A stretch of DNA of 64,000 nucleotides from Cyathus striatus (GCA_025738555.1 JAOVFP010000017.1:496001-560000); one strand, 5' to 3'; shown: positions 35,328-46,945, counted from the stretch's first letter. The notes: a model not told the origin generated them from the sequence alone. Numbers and translations are program-made.

Positions 35328-37738
35328 ATGCCTCCTCGCAGATCTACTAGGAAAAAATCTACCAATGCTAATGCCACTACAATCAATGGTAATACTAACA
35401 ATTCACCAGAACCTTCAAATGCTTGCAAGCATGCTGTCTCCTCCACTGAAGGTACTACTCAACCTGCTAAAAAGAAGGGCAAAAAGGCGAGTACTGTAGA
35501 TGAAGAATCTGAGGGAAACAATGCTAAGAAGAGGAAGGGAAGGAAGGGAAGAGGATGATATGTAATAATTCACTTATAAAATCGCATTTTAATCATTTTA
35601 ATTTCTTTTTCAGTAAATCTGCAACACAATGTATTGCTGAAGATGCTAGAGCTAGCTCACCAGTTAAGTTGACAAGGGCTGAGCAAAATATTGTTGATGG
35701 TGGCACCTCTGTTGCTCCTCCTAAGCAAATCTGAAATGCAGTTGTTAGCTTGCTTCCTGCTAACCAGACTCAAATTGCTACTAGTGGTCATATCTGTCAC
35801 TCTGATGTAAGAGTTAAGGTGTGCTTGGCACCTAAACAAAGAAAATAAAAATGTGAGTCAGTCGAACATCTGTTCTTCCTGTGGCGTTCTAAGGTGTCAA
35901 GAGAGGGAGGTAATTTTCACTGGATCATGAAGGAGTAGATACAGAGAATCTATAGTAAGGAAAAAAAGAATATTACTTAATGTTAATTAACTTGCTAAGC
36001 AGAAATTAAAGGGTTCTACATTATGTAATCTCGATACCAAAACATGAAGAATACCGAATTTTGTAGTGCAGGCAAATTGCCTGCTCTACACTGAGGTACC
36101 TGAAAATGAAAGTACAGAAAGTGAGAATGTAAATGAAGATACTAGTGCTGGTGAAAATGCCAGTAATGATTCCTCTGAAGGTAGTGGCAGTGAATTTGAA
36201 GAAGTTGGCAGCTCTAAGCACAATAAGAGCAATAAGAATACTGGTAACCAGACCAGCAAGGACACTCACAACAAAGGCAGTGAGGATACTGGTAACCAGA
36301 CCAGCGAGGGTACTGACAACAAGAGAAATGATAATACTGGTAACCAGACCAGCAAAGGTGCTCACAACAAGAGCAATAAAGATGCTGGTAATCAGACCAG
36401 CAAGGATGCTTGCAATGAGAGCAGTGAGAATACTGGGAAACCAGACCACTGTCAAGACTGGTATTTCTACGTAAGGTCAGAAGCGTAAGGTAGGAAGTGT
36501 GGGACAGAAGGACCGTCGGCTTCAGCTTATATGCTGTGCCCCTTGTCATTCTCATGGTCCAGGTATTTCGAAGTGCAGAAGGAAGAGGCAGGAGTGCAGA
36601 GTGCAGAGTGCAGAGTCATTACTGAAGGCAATGATTCAAGCCAGAGGTGAGTAGAACTCAAAGACAAGTATGAGGGATAGTAACTTAGTCAATATTCGAA
36701 CTGAGTAGTAGTAGTACAAAATGTGCTACTTAAATACTATACAACTTCACTGATGACTGGTGAACGAATGGGTAGTAGTATACTAACTGATAAACATAAT
36801 AAGATGGTGGCGGAAGGTGGAGTAGGGTTTGAATATAATATGTACCAAGGATGAACTAAGGATCAGAGAAAGCATAATGGAGAGCAGATAAGAACTGGAT
36901 GAGTAAGGTGACATAAGCTCAGTGACTTTCAGTCAGAAGAGTGGAAGGGAATAAGTGAAAGGATGATATCTACAAGTCAAGAAGTGCGGAATTAAGGTAG
37001 GAAAAGTATGGCTATGACAACCACCAAGGATGCTCACAGCAAGAGCAGTGAGAATACTGGTAATCAGACCAGTAAGGATACTCAGAAGGATATGCCCAAT
37101 ATTGAAAGCCTAAGTGAGCATGAGAATGCAGATGACCATGTGGTTGGTGTTCACATGGTGTCTCCACCAAAGAAAGAGACTTACAATCTACAAGGATCCT
37201 CTTGTGTGACTGGTAAGTATCTTATTTCTCTAATATATAATAAAAAATAACAAGCTATTTAGGTGGATTTATGTGCCATCATGCACAGGGTAATATTTAT
37301 AACAGTGCTGACTTTCTGGAAATTGAGAAGTAATCAACCTATCTAGAACATGTCAAAGGAATCATATACCTTTACATTTCAAAGCTAGATCCAACAGATC
37401 TGAAAGTTATAAACATGAACTCAATGACTTTTATTAAGATTCCTGTTTGAGTACATTCAATGGAACCTGTTATGAAAGGACTGGCAAAGAAATATGATCC
37501 TATTGCTGATTCTAATCAGTGGTTTTATGTTGTTGATAATGACAGCCCACATTGGCATCTTTTGGGTAACTTTGAATGTGCCATTGAGGAAAATGAGGAA
37601 TTTACATGGATTCAGCAAGGAAATTATGTTTTACATGTATTATGTGTAAGTGATATTTTTATGTATTTTTACAGCTCCAAACTCAACTATACAAATAGTC
37701 TTCTTTTTGTCCTTCAGATCAAGAAAAGTCCGCATTAG
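35328..37738 (+). pseudogene. Decayed gene: basic N terminus and 16-residue repeats
   Basis: A coding start at 35,328 (MPPRRSTRKKSTNANATT, then a Lys-rich KKKGKKAS...KKRKGRKGRG end at 35,558) looks like a first exon of a nuclear protein. At 36,085-36,455 a frame carries four to five copies of a 16-residue unit of the type NTGNQTSKDTHNKGSE. A lone further copy appears at 37,020-37,085 after about 550 bp of unrelated sequence. A frame at 37,460-37,650 (KYDPIADSNQWFYVVDNDSPHW region) may be a later exon. I cannot join these into one open frame. It lies just upstream of the KDZ-associated pseudogenes on the same strand, so it may be part of the same element. No function is assigned. Confidence 0.4.
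36235..36435 (+). repeat. 48-bp coding minisatellite
   Basis: Tandem 48-bp units beginning aatactggtaaccagaccag, four full copies plus a partial one, keep a reading frame of 16 residues (N-T-G-N-Q-T-S-K-...-S-E). The length as a multiple of three and the mostly synonymous changes suggest the repeat once evolved inside a protein. Confidence 0.75.
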
Positions 37739-37787
37739 AGTTCAGTCTCACTCTGCATCTCTTTCTACTCACAATTGATCTGTATCA

Positions 37788-39811
37788 ATGGCTCCATCTG
37801 AGCTCTTTATGCTCCCCCCCCCTTACAAGTGAATTTCATGTGAAATTTAGATGAACTTTTTCACATTATTTTTGTTGAATTTCAGTGAGAACACTGCTAA
37901 TAATTTCACCTGAATTTCACATGAACTCCACCAATTCATGTGAATTTCAGGTGAATAATTCACTTGATCTTCACATGAAATTTTTCACCAGATTTTCATG
38001 TCACTTGGTGAAGTTCACTTAAATTTCACCTGAAATTCACATGAAGCTTATACAATAGTAGTGAGCTTCAATTGTATTTCATAGTGTTGCTCACTAATAA
38101 TAGAAATAAATGTACATAGTAAATAATAACTCCAGGCAGAATTGAACCAACAGCCTTGGAATAATGACTAATAGTTTTTAGTACAGCAATTAACTACTAC
38201 ACCATGAAAACTTGTACCAGAAAAATATTTCCCACACTATATACCCCCGTCAATCCTCCGCTTTCTAATACTTTGTCACATGATTGAAATATCACATGAC
38301 CAAAACATGTCACACCATTGTTGATTCTTGCTTCTTGCCACATCACCATCATTCACTCCCTTCTCCCCCCCCTCTCCCCCTCTCCCCCTTCTCTCCTCCC
38401 TCCCTTCCACTCTTTAATCCCCCTGCCCTTACTCTTCCCCTATTTCACTCCCTTCCTCCTCCTCTTTCTCCATCAAGAATGAGTACAGTAACAATGAGAG
38501 CATGGGAAAGTGGGAGGCACACAGCGAGCACAAGGGGCAGATAATGAGCACATTAGGGCACACAATGAGCACAGGGAGCAGAATAGGGAGTGGAGGGGCA
38601 GGATAGCAAGTGGAAAGGCAGGATAGTGAGTGGAGGGGTGGAGTAATGAGTGGGATGGGGTACACAGTGAGTGGAAGGGTGGGGATAGCAAGTGGGATGG
38701 GGCATGCAGTGAGCAGAGGGGCAGGATAACAAGTGGGATGAGGCACACAGCGAGCAGAGGGGCAGGAGGTGTGGGAAAGCAGGAGATGGGACATCAAGTG
38801 CAAGGGCAGGAGATTGGGGGACATTATGTAATACTATTGTTGCTTTGTAATATGTAAATTAGTAGCATGATCAATAAATAAATTCATTTTCTCCATGTTT
38901 TTAAATGAATTTCACTCAATTTTTCATGTGAATTTCACTATATTTTCACTTTAATTTCACCTAAAATACATGAAAGTTCATGAACCTATGCATTTTAGAA
39001 AATATTTAAAATCACATGAAGTTCATGTAATTTCTGGTGAATTTATGTCAAATAGGCAATATTCATGTGAATTTCATGTGAATTCATGGTGAAGGGGGGG
39101 GGAGTGCAAAGTACTGCTCCATCTGCTGTAGCAGAAGCTGCTGCTGAGTCTCAAGTAATTGCTGCCCATCTTGGTGTTCATGCAGATGAACTTAACTGCA
39201 CTTTTGAGGATGGAATTAGAGGCCAATATAAGAAGTACATGCTGGCTCTCAAGTATCTGGATATATATAACTCAATGGCAAGGAACAACCAATGGCAAAG
39301 AAAAGCACCAAGAAGGAAGGAAATCATTGACATTTTCATGTCCTATTCATACTTTCAGTCTAATCACTCAAAGCTTTTTAAAAAACTATCAAATTATCCT
39401 CTTTTAATGGAATAAATGGAGGGAAAAGATGATGCTCCATCTGACCTGGAAGCATGGGGATATGAGAAGTCCCAAAAATATACATTTGAGGACCTTAAGA
39501 CATTTTATGACAATGGAGTGATGCTTGATCCTGACAGAGCAGTAAGAAAGAAAGTGAAGGGAAAGGGAAAGGGAAAGGGAAAAGTTAAAAGTAAACAGGA
39601 GGAGTCAGATGATGATGATGGTGATGATGATGAGGAGGAGGAGGAGGAGGAAATGGAGAAGAATAAGAATAATAATAATAAGAGAAAGGACAAGCAAATG
39701 GAGAAAGGGAAGGGTAAAGGGAAGGGTAAAGGGAAGGGTAAAGGGAAGGGTAAAGGTAAAGGAAAGGATAAGGAAGTTAAGAAGGCTTCTAAGAAGAAAG
39801 CTAAAGAGTAA
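37788..39811 (+). pseudogene. Lys-Gly-rich element-associated gene, split by a MITE
   Basis: The ATG at 37,788 is followed after one base by a MITE (37,800-39,116). Beyond it the frame continues MAPSAVAEAAAESQ..., KYMLALKYLDIYNSMARN, then ...NYPLLME-stop (39,413-39,415) and MEGKDDAPSDLEAWGYEK..YTFEDLK. It ends in an acidic tract (DDDDGDDDEEEEEEE) and a long KGKGKGK run. Removing the MITE and one target copy reunites ATG with its codons. The 'W/x-EGKDDAPSD..WG' type segment followed by Lys/Gly repeats resembles hypothetical proteins found beside fungal transposases; this is from memory and unverified. The in-frame stop plus the insertion make it a pseudogene. Confidence 0.6.
37800..39116. mobile_element. 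1.3-kb MITE with 8-bp target duplication
   Basis: The termini are GAGCTCTTTATGCTCCCCCC and CAGTACTTTGCACTCCCCCC (right end, reverse complement). The flanking direct repeat is ctccatct (37,792-37,799; 39,117-39,124; ten bases match if the end bases are counted as flank). Both subterminal zones consist of inverted GTGAATTTCATGTGAA repeats. The interior has a pyrimidine tract (38,340-38,470) and a G-rich minisatellite (38,500-38,820). The 8-bp duplication fits hAT or Zisupton/KDZ-like transposition. Related ends occur at 33.5, 34.5, 43.6 and 47.2 kb. Confidence 0.85.
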
Positions 39812-39902
39812 GCTGATTTTATTTTGAATGAATCTTTTTTTCATTTTTAAAATGTAGTATAAAATTTGAGATCTTTGTATTCTGTTCATATGCCAAATTC
39901 TT

Positions 39903-41140
39903 ATGCATCTATTCCTTCAAAAAGAATGTGTCTTGCATAGTTTTGTAACTGGATGTTCCATTCTAATGGAATTTGTTCTTATTTTTACAACACTTTGGAG
40001 ATTTAAAGATTGGATGAATTTTAAGAATACAACTATAAATTTGCACATATCGATTATTTTAATAATGTTGCCAGGAGTATCAGCAAACATGCAGCCCTTT
40101 CCTAATATATCACCTAAAACTTTTAGCAAATTTATCAGCAATAATTATAGTTCAGAAATCTCCTTATCAACAGCCTTAGTAATACTATTTAAAGTTGCAC
40201 ACAACTGTAACTTATTAAGTCTTCATGCACAACAACACAATCCTAGATATCCTCAGGAGAATAATGTACAAATAACTGCTTGGATGCTTGCCTTATCTTG
40301 AGCTTTACAAGAACAACTTGGAGAGATGTAACAAATTTTTTAAAGGTGAACCTGGTGACCAGGCAGATACTACTTTGGCACTGAGCTTGGATAAATTAAT
40401 GAAGACTCTAAAGCTTAATCCATGTGAATCATCTGGCAAATTTAAAGGAAACTTAAAGTCAGTATCTCATAAAGAGATTTCACCATCATTTGTTATTTGT
40501 CCTGTAACTGCTGTGTGTCAAACAAATACATGCCCCCCATTAGCATTGCACTTATCAACAAGTATAAGAGATATTCCTCGAGTTACTTTAATTCAGGGTA
40601 CTGAAACAATAAAAAATGTTCAAGTACTTACAGGAATCTGCAATAAATGTAAAACACAATACTCAGCTGATAGAGAGAAAGTTTCAATTCCTAATAAAAA
40701 AAAGTACTCAAGTCTACCTCAATTCTGCAAAGTATGTTAAAGTGGGACAGTCACTGTGGGTGGACAGAATATTTTCAAATGCAGCTGTCAATGCAATCTA
40801 TAGCTTTCATGCATCAGCTGCTGCTTACACTCAATTTTGGAATAATAGCTTTTCTGATGAAAAAAGCATTACTCACAGACATATTTGGCAGGCATTCATT
40901 CAAGAAACTGTTAGAGCCTTAGCTTCTGCATGAGATATAAATTTGGAAGTTGAGGATGGTCTTTCAATTGATAATCTTACATGTGAAGCTTATTCTTTAC
41001 TTGGTGATAATGGAATTGTTTTATCTGCCTATGAGCACACTTGTGCTGAATGTACACATGCATATTAAGACAGATCTACTCATATTTACCAAAAATGATG
41101 GCAGTTCCCACACTTTTGGAGAGCAATTTATTGGTTAGTC
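39903..41140 (+). pseudogene. KDZ-associated cysteine-cluster (CxC5-like) pseudogene
   Basis: Several short frames add up to a recognisable protein: ...LELYKNNLERCNKFFKGEPGD, then ICPVTAVCQTNTCPPLALHL, IPRVTLIQGTE, CNKCKTQYSADRE, and SLWVDRIFSNAAVNAIYSFH / ASAAAYTQFWNNSF / IWQAFIQETVRALA. The CxxxxC...CxxC arrangement and the 'sfhASaaAYtqFWN' segment match the CxC5/CxC6-like cysteine clusters known from proteins associated with KDZ transposons in basidiomycetes. Frames are broken at about 40,300 and 40,738, and by stops at 40,931-40,933 (TGA) and near 41,066. The downstream half of the same protein is at 42,007-43,253, after an 850-bp gap. Confidence 0.7.
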
Positions 41141-42006
41141 CACATTGTAATGACTATAGGGCATCGCACTCTGCTTGGAATACCTTGAAAATTTGGTAAT
41201 ATGTACTATCTTAATTTAGCTACCACTATGCAAAAACATGATCTTCATAGATTACTGTATATTGTAATATGCATGCTGTAAATGTTAGACACTCTTTATT
41301 TCATGTATCTTGTTAAGTAGCTCATAGATGACTCTGTAGTGGGATATTCCATCTGAAATCTTGGAAATGTGTTTTTCATAATATACAGTATACAATTCCA
41401 AAATTTTATCCTTAGGGGACTTCTTGAAATTGAGATATTTAGGCATTTACATTGGCTTTCCTACTTGTCAGGTCTGAGCAGGTTGGAAACTCCATGTTTA
41501 AATACTGTATAGACTGCTGAGACATTGCTATAACTCAAATATACATGTAGATTGACTGCAATATATGAATTATGTTTGAAATGGATGGCATTTATTTCAG
41601 ATAGAGCAATATACTCACTGATACAAGATGAGATACTCAAATCAAATGATTGTAATCAATCTTATAGCTCTTATTCTAGGTCAATGGACTAAATAAATGT
41701 CACATAACTTGGCTATTCAATTATTCAGCATACTGACTATATGTTTAAAAAAAATTGCACTATTCCTCAGTTTACAAGCAATTATATTAATGAATGAATT
41801 ATTCTTTGTGAAAATTTGGAATCACATAAAAAATGCTCATATCTCAACATTAAACAGCCATGGTAATATATAAATTTGAATAAATATACATCATACCATA
41901 TAGTATATGGATTAAAAATTTTAAAGTGTTCTGAGCAAAGTGTGATGCTCTACATTGTAGTTAAAGTGATGAAGTGTTGTCCAAAGTGTAGGAACTGCCA
42001 TCATTT
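41141..42006. other. Non-coding insert between the two CxC-like halves
   Basis: AT-rich sequence with no gene visible. Since the cysteine-cluster protein is continuous in its family, this stretch is probably an insertion or a degenerated middle part. I found no clear inverted repeats or target duplication at its edges. Confidence 0.4.
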
Positions 42007-43253
42007 TTGGTAAATATGATTAATGTGACATCAGAAATTGACTCTGCTGGTGTGGTAGGAATTGATGAAAATCAATCAGTTCCTGATCTTGTACAATCAG
42101 AGAGTACCCATGAAGATATGAATTCTGTAAATGTACAAGCAGTAATAGCAGATATGGAAAATAATGATTCTACAATAAATGAGAATGAGTATGCACCTGT
42201 AAAAATGGTGGTACTGGATAGTATTATAATGGGTCCAACACACTGTGCATTTGAAGGGTGTACAAGTGAGTTGTATAATGCATGTGGGGGTGTTTCTCGT
42301 GAAGTACATGAAGCCTTTTATGGTGCATGCTGTTGTATTCAAGGTTGCACTAATATGAAAAAGCAGGGTACACAGGCTTGTAATGATCACCAAGTTGAGT
42401 GAACAAGATTTCAGTCAACTCACCATTCATCTTATCAAGCTGGTGTAAGGAGAATGCTTTACCACCCAGGAGAACAGAATGAATAGAGTACAGTTAGACC
42501 AAGAAATTCTCAGCCACATGATGAACCACAACAATCATCAAATAGAAAAATAAAAAACTACTTTACTCCAGGCAAATAATATTGTGTTGAGACAATATGT
42601 GCACCTTGTGGAGTGGTTATTGCCTGGACAAAATTTGAGGATGCTGAATCACCATACAATATCATGAAGTTCTTTGAGGGGGTGTTCCCTACTGAAGAAT
42701 CCAGGCCAGATTATGTATGTATTGATAAGGCATGCTTAGTTCTAAGATATCTTCTTCATGAAGATCAAAGAGAGCAGTGGAATACATGGAAAAAAACTAC
42801 AAGGTTTAGTGTGGACAGCTATCATTACATGGGACACAGAGTTTCAGATTATCTCTGCAGAATATTTTGTAATCCTGCACCATTAGATGGATCAGCTCTA
42901 AATCTGGTTATTACTGACTTTGATAAGAATGGACATCCATATTTGAAAAGAGCTTTTAATACACAGGTAAGAGCATATATAATCATGATATAAAATGTTT
43001 TAATAACTACTTCTTAATAACAGGCATGTGAACAGCTCAATGCTTGGCTTGGTGGCTTTGAATCCATTTTTTTTTAAATGGCACCACATAACTTTGATTG
43101 GTTTCTGCATGCCATGTTATTTTATCATAGAAAACATGTTATACAAAGGCAGGAAAAAAGAAAGAGACAGGAAGCTAATGAAATTGAAGTGCAAGGTGAT
43201 GTAGTAGATGATGATGATGATGATAGTTTTCCAGCTGATGATATTGTTCTTTA
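42007..43253 (+). pseudogene. KDZ-associated CxC6-like pseudogene, C-terminal part
   Basis: Reads CAFEGCTSELYNACGG, CCCIQGCTNMKKQGTQACNDH, then YCVETICAPCGVVIAWTKF, SRPDYVCIDKACLVLRYLL, RFSVDSYHYMGHRVSDYLCR / IFCNPAPLDGSALNLV, and, after a clean 56-bp intron (GTAAGA...AACAG, 42,968-43,023), ACEQLNAWLGGFESI and NFDWFLHAMLFYHRK. This is the conserved body of CxC6-like proteins linked to KDZ transposons, where it lies beside or within the element's gene set. Stops interrupt it at 42,400-42,402 (TGA), 42,484-42,486 (TAG) and 42,579-42,581 (TAA), and another follows a poly-T run at about 43,075. The many aligned stops show decay of a once functional gene. Confidence 0.8.
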
Positions 43254-43306
43254 AAAAAATATATAGATAGTTTCATATTTTAGCCAACTATAGGTAGAAA
43301 TGATTA

Positions 43307-43558
43307 TGAATTAACAGTCTTTATAGTGTTCATTGAGATTTTAAACAGAAAAATTAAGGTATTAAACAGATCTTACAGATTCTGCATAAATCCACACAGA
43401 ATCCATACAGAATATGTATGGAATCTGCACAGAATTATCACCTTTAATAATAAAAATAGCCACTATATAAATTCTGTATGGTATTTACATGGATCCATGT
43501 GGATTCCATATGGAATTTTTGGATCCATACAGACCTCTTTGGGGAGTGTAAATTACTG
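43307..43558. mobile_element. Right end of the GAGCT...CAGTA element family
   Basis: Collinear with 34,270-34,533 in the same orientation, from 'attatgaattaacag' through 'agatcttacagattctgcat' to the terminal ggggagtgtaaattactg. It lies directly behind the CxC6-like pseudogene. Together with the inverted left end at 33,548 it brackets the whole KDZ-associated block, which suggests that block was the cargo of one large element. Confidence 0.75.
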
Positions 43559-44668
43559 CTAAATTGGTTATTTTAGAACATGGAGATATATAGAATAACA
43601 AAGTGTTTTTTATTTGACTTTCCCATGCCTCATGATCCTTGGATACACAAATTTTGAGCAGCAGCTAGTTGCGTGCAGAATAACAAAATTCCAGAAATAC
43701 CTTGACATACATTAGCTAGCTCTGATCAAACATCCCTCAGCTAATTTACATTTCTACATTTGTCCTTTGTGTTCTGAATAACAATGTTTTATACCCACTA
43801 TTTAATGTCTTCTACTGTCATCTATCGCACTAATTTCAGTACTATAGAACATGGAGATATGTAGAACAACAAATTGTATTTATTTGACTTTCCCACACCT
43901 CCTGAGTTTTGTATATGTATATCTCGGGTGGCAGTGCATTGCATGTGGAATAATGAGATTGACTTGGAACAGTACAGGGCTCATCTGCATATTGTAAAAC
44001 AGAAATTTCTCAACTACTGAGTAGATAACTTAGCTGGGTCCCATCACATATCTAATAACCTGTTACTGAAAATGGTATAGTAGGTAGGGTCCAGTATACA
44101 TACCCTCTATGTGGTTACTACAGGTATGATATTGGTAAACATTGATTAGGTACAGTATAGTTGTGTATTCAGATGGCACGGACTCTGTACCCTTTTGGAA
44201 CTGATTCTGATGCCTGACATATCCATAAGTTGATTAGACTTAAGTACATGCAAGTGAATAATCAAGTAAAGCTAAGTTTAATTTAAGCTGAAGCTTGAGC
44301 TCTACAGCCCAAGTTCCTACTGTTAAATACAAACTAATTATAAGTAAATGTGAGTCATAATATGGTGTAAAAAGAGCACATATGTAAATAGAAGAAAAAC
44401 TGTAACACCAATGGCTTGAAGGGAAGTGTATAGGTTATCCATGGATATCTTTGGTCTGACCCTCACCTGTACCCATCTGAACTCTTACCCATGAACCCAT
44501 AAGTATTTTTAAGATGGATACTACAAGTTGTGGGTAACCTGCAGGTTCTCCTATATTTAAATGTAATAATATGAGCATGGGTGAACTAAAATTTGTATCA
44601 GAGATTTCAAGACACATTTCAATAGCTACAACTAGTAAGAATGAGGAGGACCTGACACTGACCCACAT
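43559..44668. other. Gene-free region
   Basis: Nothing recognisable. Two diverged copies of a segment beginning 'aacatggagatat.tagaa' (43,578 and 43,849) suggest an old 270-bp tandem duplication. The minus-strand frame at 44,435-44,668 has no domain. Confidence 0.45.
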
Positions 44669-44945
44669 TCTCAGTAGAATCCTGTGAGATTCTCATGAGA
44701 TTCTCAGATACTCCAGTGAGAATCCAGTGAGAATATAGTGATAGAATGAGAGAGTAGTGAGAGTTCAGTGAGAGTTTACTGAGACTACAGTGAGAACATG
44801 TATGATTTTCATCTCAGTAAAATCTCACCTAATTCTCATTGGGTGAGAATCTCTGAGAGTCTAGTGATACTATAATGAGATGAATCTCAGAGAGTCCAAT
44901 GAGAATCTAGTGAGAATAAGTCACTGAACTCTCAGTACAGTCTCT
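44669..44945. repeat. GAGAATCCAGTGAGA short-repeat block
   Basis: Composed of GTGAGA, CCAGTGAGAATC and CTCAGAGAGTC units in both senses. The same motif returns in 47,090-47,225, where it ends in gggagagtgcaacatactg, a variant of the TIR seen at 39.1 kb. The two blocks probably mark the ends of a larger, rearranged element. Confidence 0.5.
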
Positions 44946-45090
44946 GACATTTAACTCTGTTGTTACAAATTCCCACACAATATTTCATGAGATCTCTCTG
45001 CACCAAAGCAGTCATGTGACCTGTGTGACATCTTGGAAAAGCGTGACACATTGGAAAAAGCACAACATGTGTGATATGTGTGACATATCA

Positions 45091-46156
45091 TAAGATAGCG
45101 GGCATAAGGTTCCAGCACCCTTACATAAGCTGATTATGTAAGCGCCAAGAGGCGCAAAATGTCGGGTTCAGAAAAATCCAAAAAAATTATGTGCTAGGAA
45201 TCAGCTCGGATGAGCTCTATGGAGTATGGATTTCGTGTAATATAATTAATATTGGCATTACAAAGTAATATTAAGTATATATCATTGATATTCACTCTTA
45301 AGATTATTAAGTAGATGCCATTTCACAGTGAGGAGGTACCTTGAGCTTTCTATTAGCCCACGCTGCATCAGGCAACAGAGTCAGGTCCTGTCAGATGCTG
45401 ATTATATATACTAATTAAGCATGTCGTCTGCCGAGTGGTTGGTATATCTAAAATTAAGTATGAGAATTAAGTATTGTTATGCAGCATGTGTACCGAATAA
45501 TTTGAAGTTGTGGGATGTCATCCAGACATGCAAGGACATTATCTCTTCTTTCAGGTCAAATTCTTTGGAGTCCAATGATTCAAGATTCTCAGGGACCGTT
45601 TCTTGGAAGTAATTAAGCTTCTGATGACTGAAGTAGTACTTACTTACTCTTGACTTACTCACACCATATCCTGGTATGCACTTGTCATCTTCACTGTAAC
45701 CTCCACAGTGGCCTGCAGCTGGTTTCCCAGAACCATTCTTCAAGTTTGATAAGTGGTTTATTGTATTTTGGGATGTCTACCTATGTTTTTCACGTCGATA
45801 TCCTCTTGTTTCCGTTCATATGAAGTGGCTGCTGTGTTCTGAATAGTCACATGACTTGATTATGTAAGCCGCAAAATGTTAGGGGACAAAAATCTGAAGA
45901 GGCTTCCAACCTATCTACAGCGCAATAATAATGTATTCTGAACAAGTTTTCTTTAAAAATTTTGTAGTCAAAATTATGAAGTCAATTAACTTTTTTTTTG
46001 ATTTCTTTTTTGAACGTTCTGCTTTAAATACACTACAGAATAACTTCTTGGAATTAGATTTGCGCTAGAATAAATGTTGAGGAAGGTATTTCAGGATTGA
46101 GTTGAGGTTACATTTGTATTATGTAAGCGTGCTGGAACCTTATGCCCGCTATCTTA
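45091..46156. mobile_element. 1.07-kb TIR element of unknown superfamily
   Basis: Ends TAAGATAGCGGGCATAAGG and its reverse complement. The inverted repeat continues for about 37 bp (...TTCCAGCAC, one mismatch, then TTACATAA). No convincing target duplication is seen. The interior keeps CpG and holds a minus-strand frame (45,743-45,477) with the Cys/Gly-rich run AAGHCGGYSEDDKCIPGYG. A GT...AG pair nearby could mark an intron, so a captured gene fragment is possible. It sits inside TGTGACA-rich foldback DNA. Confidence 0.7.
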
Positions 46157-46164
46157 GCCATCAC

Positions 46165-46945
46165 ACTTATCACACTTTTTCCAACATTTCTGACATGTCA
46201 TGCAGGCTCTGTTGTCACAGTTGTGGTGTGTTTCCCACAGTTATCATACTTGTCACACATGTGTGAAAGGTTGGAAAATGTGGGAAAAGTGTGACATGTT
46301 GGAAAATGTTAAAAAAAGTGTGGTGACTAAGCTTTACCTAGACACTATTGTCACACATGTATGAAAGTGTGACATGTTGGAAAATGTTGGAAAAAGCGTG
46401 ACATGTGTGACAAGTGTGGGAAAAGTGTGACATGTTGGAAAAGCGTGACACGTTTGGAAAGCGTTGGAAACAAAAGTGTGACATGTGTGACAGGCGTGGG
46501 AAAAAGTGTGACATGTTAGAAAAGTGTCACATATCATAATCATCACACTTACCCAAATTTTTCCAACATGTCACATTTTCCCCACATTGTTACATATGTC
46601 ACGCTTCCAAACATGTCACATTTTCCCACGCTTGTCACACATGTCACACTTTTGTTTCCAACGTTTTCCAAACGTGTCACGCTTTTCCAACATGTCACAC
46701 TTTTCCCACACTTGTCACACATGTCACGCTTTTTCCAACATTTTCCAACATGTCACACTTTCATACATGTGTGACAATAGTGTCTAGGTAAAGCTTAGTC
46801 ACCACACTTTTTTTAACATTTTCCAACATGTCACACTTTTCCCACATTTTCCAACCTTTCACACATGTGTGACAAATATGATAACTGTGGGAAACACACC
46901 ACAACTGCAACAACAGAGCCTGCATGACATGTCGGAAATGTTGGA
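46165..46945. repeat. Large palindrome of TGTGACATGTTGG repeats
   Basis: Two arms of about 380 bp are near-perfect reverse complements around a centre at about 46,545-46,555. Landmarks: tgactaagctttacctagac (46,323) with its mirror gtctaggtaaagcttagtca (46,779), and gcaggctctgttg (46,202) with its mirror near 46,915. Between them are variants of GTGTGACATGTTGGAAAA. Further TGTGACA-rich sequence at 45,000-45,090 and 46,945-47,060 extends the structure. Frames such as 46,524-46,787 (MSH.F..) are repeat translations. Confidence 0.87.

Noticed and set aside
39505..39889. Leu/Ile/Phe-rich membrane-like frames on the minus strand at 39.5-39.9 kb
   Set aside because: Antisense of the acidic and Lys-Gly repeats of the plus-strand pseudogene.
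46334..46787. Cys/His-rich frames (MSH..F..CHT types) near 46.5 kb
   Set aside because: Arise from TGTCACA/CCAACATG repeats in both arms of a palindrome; identical on both strands by symmetry.
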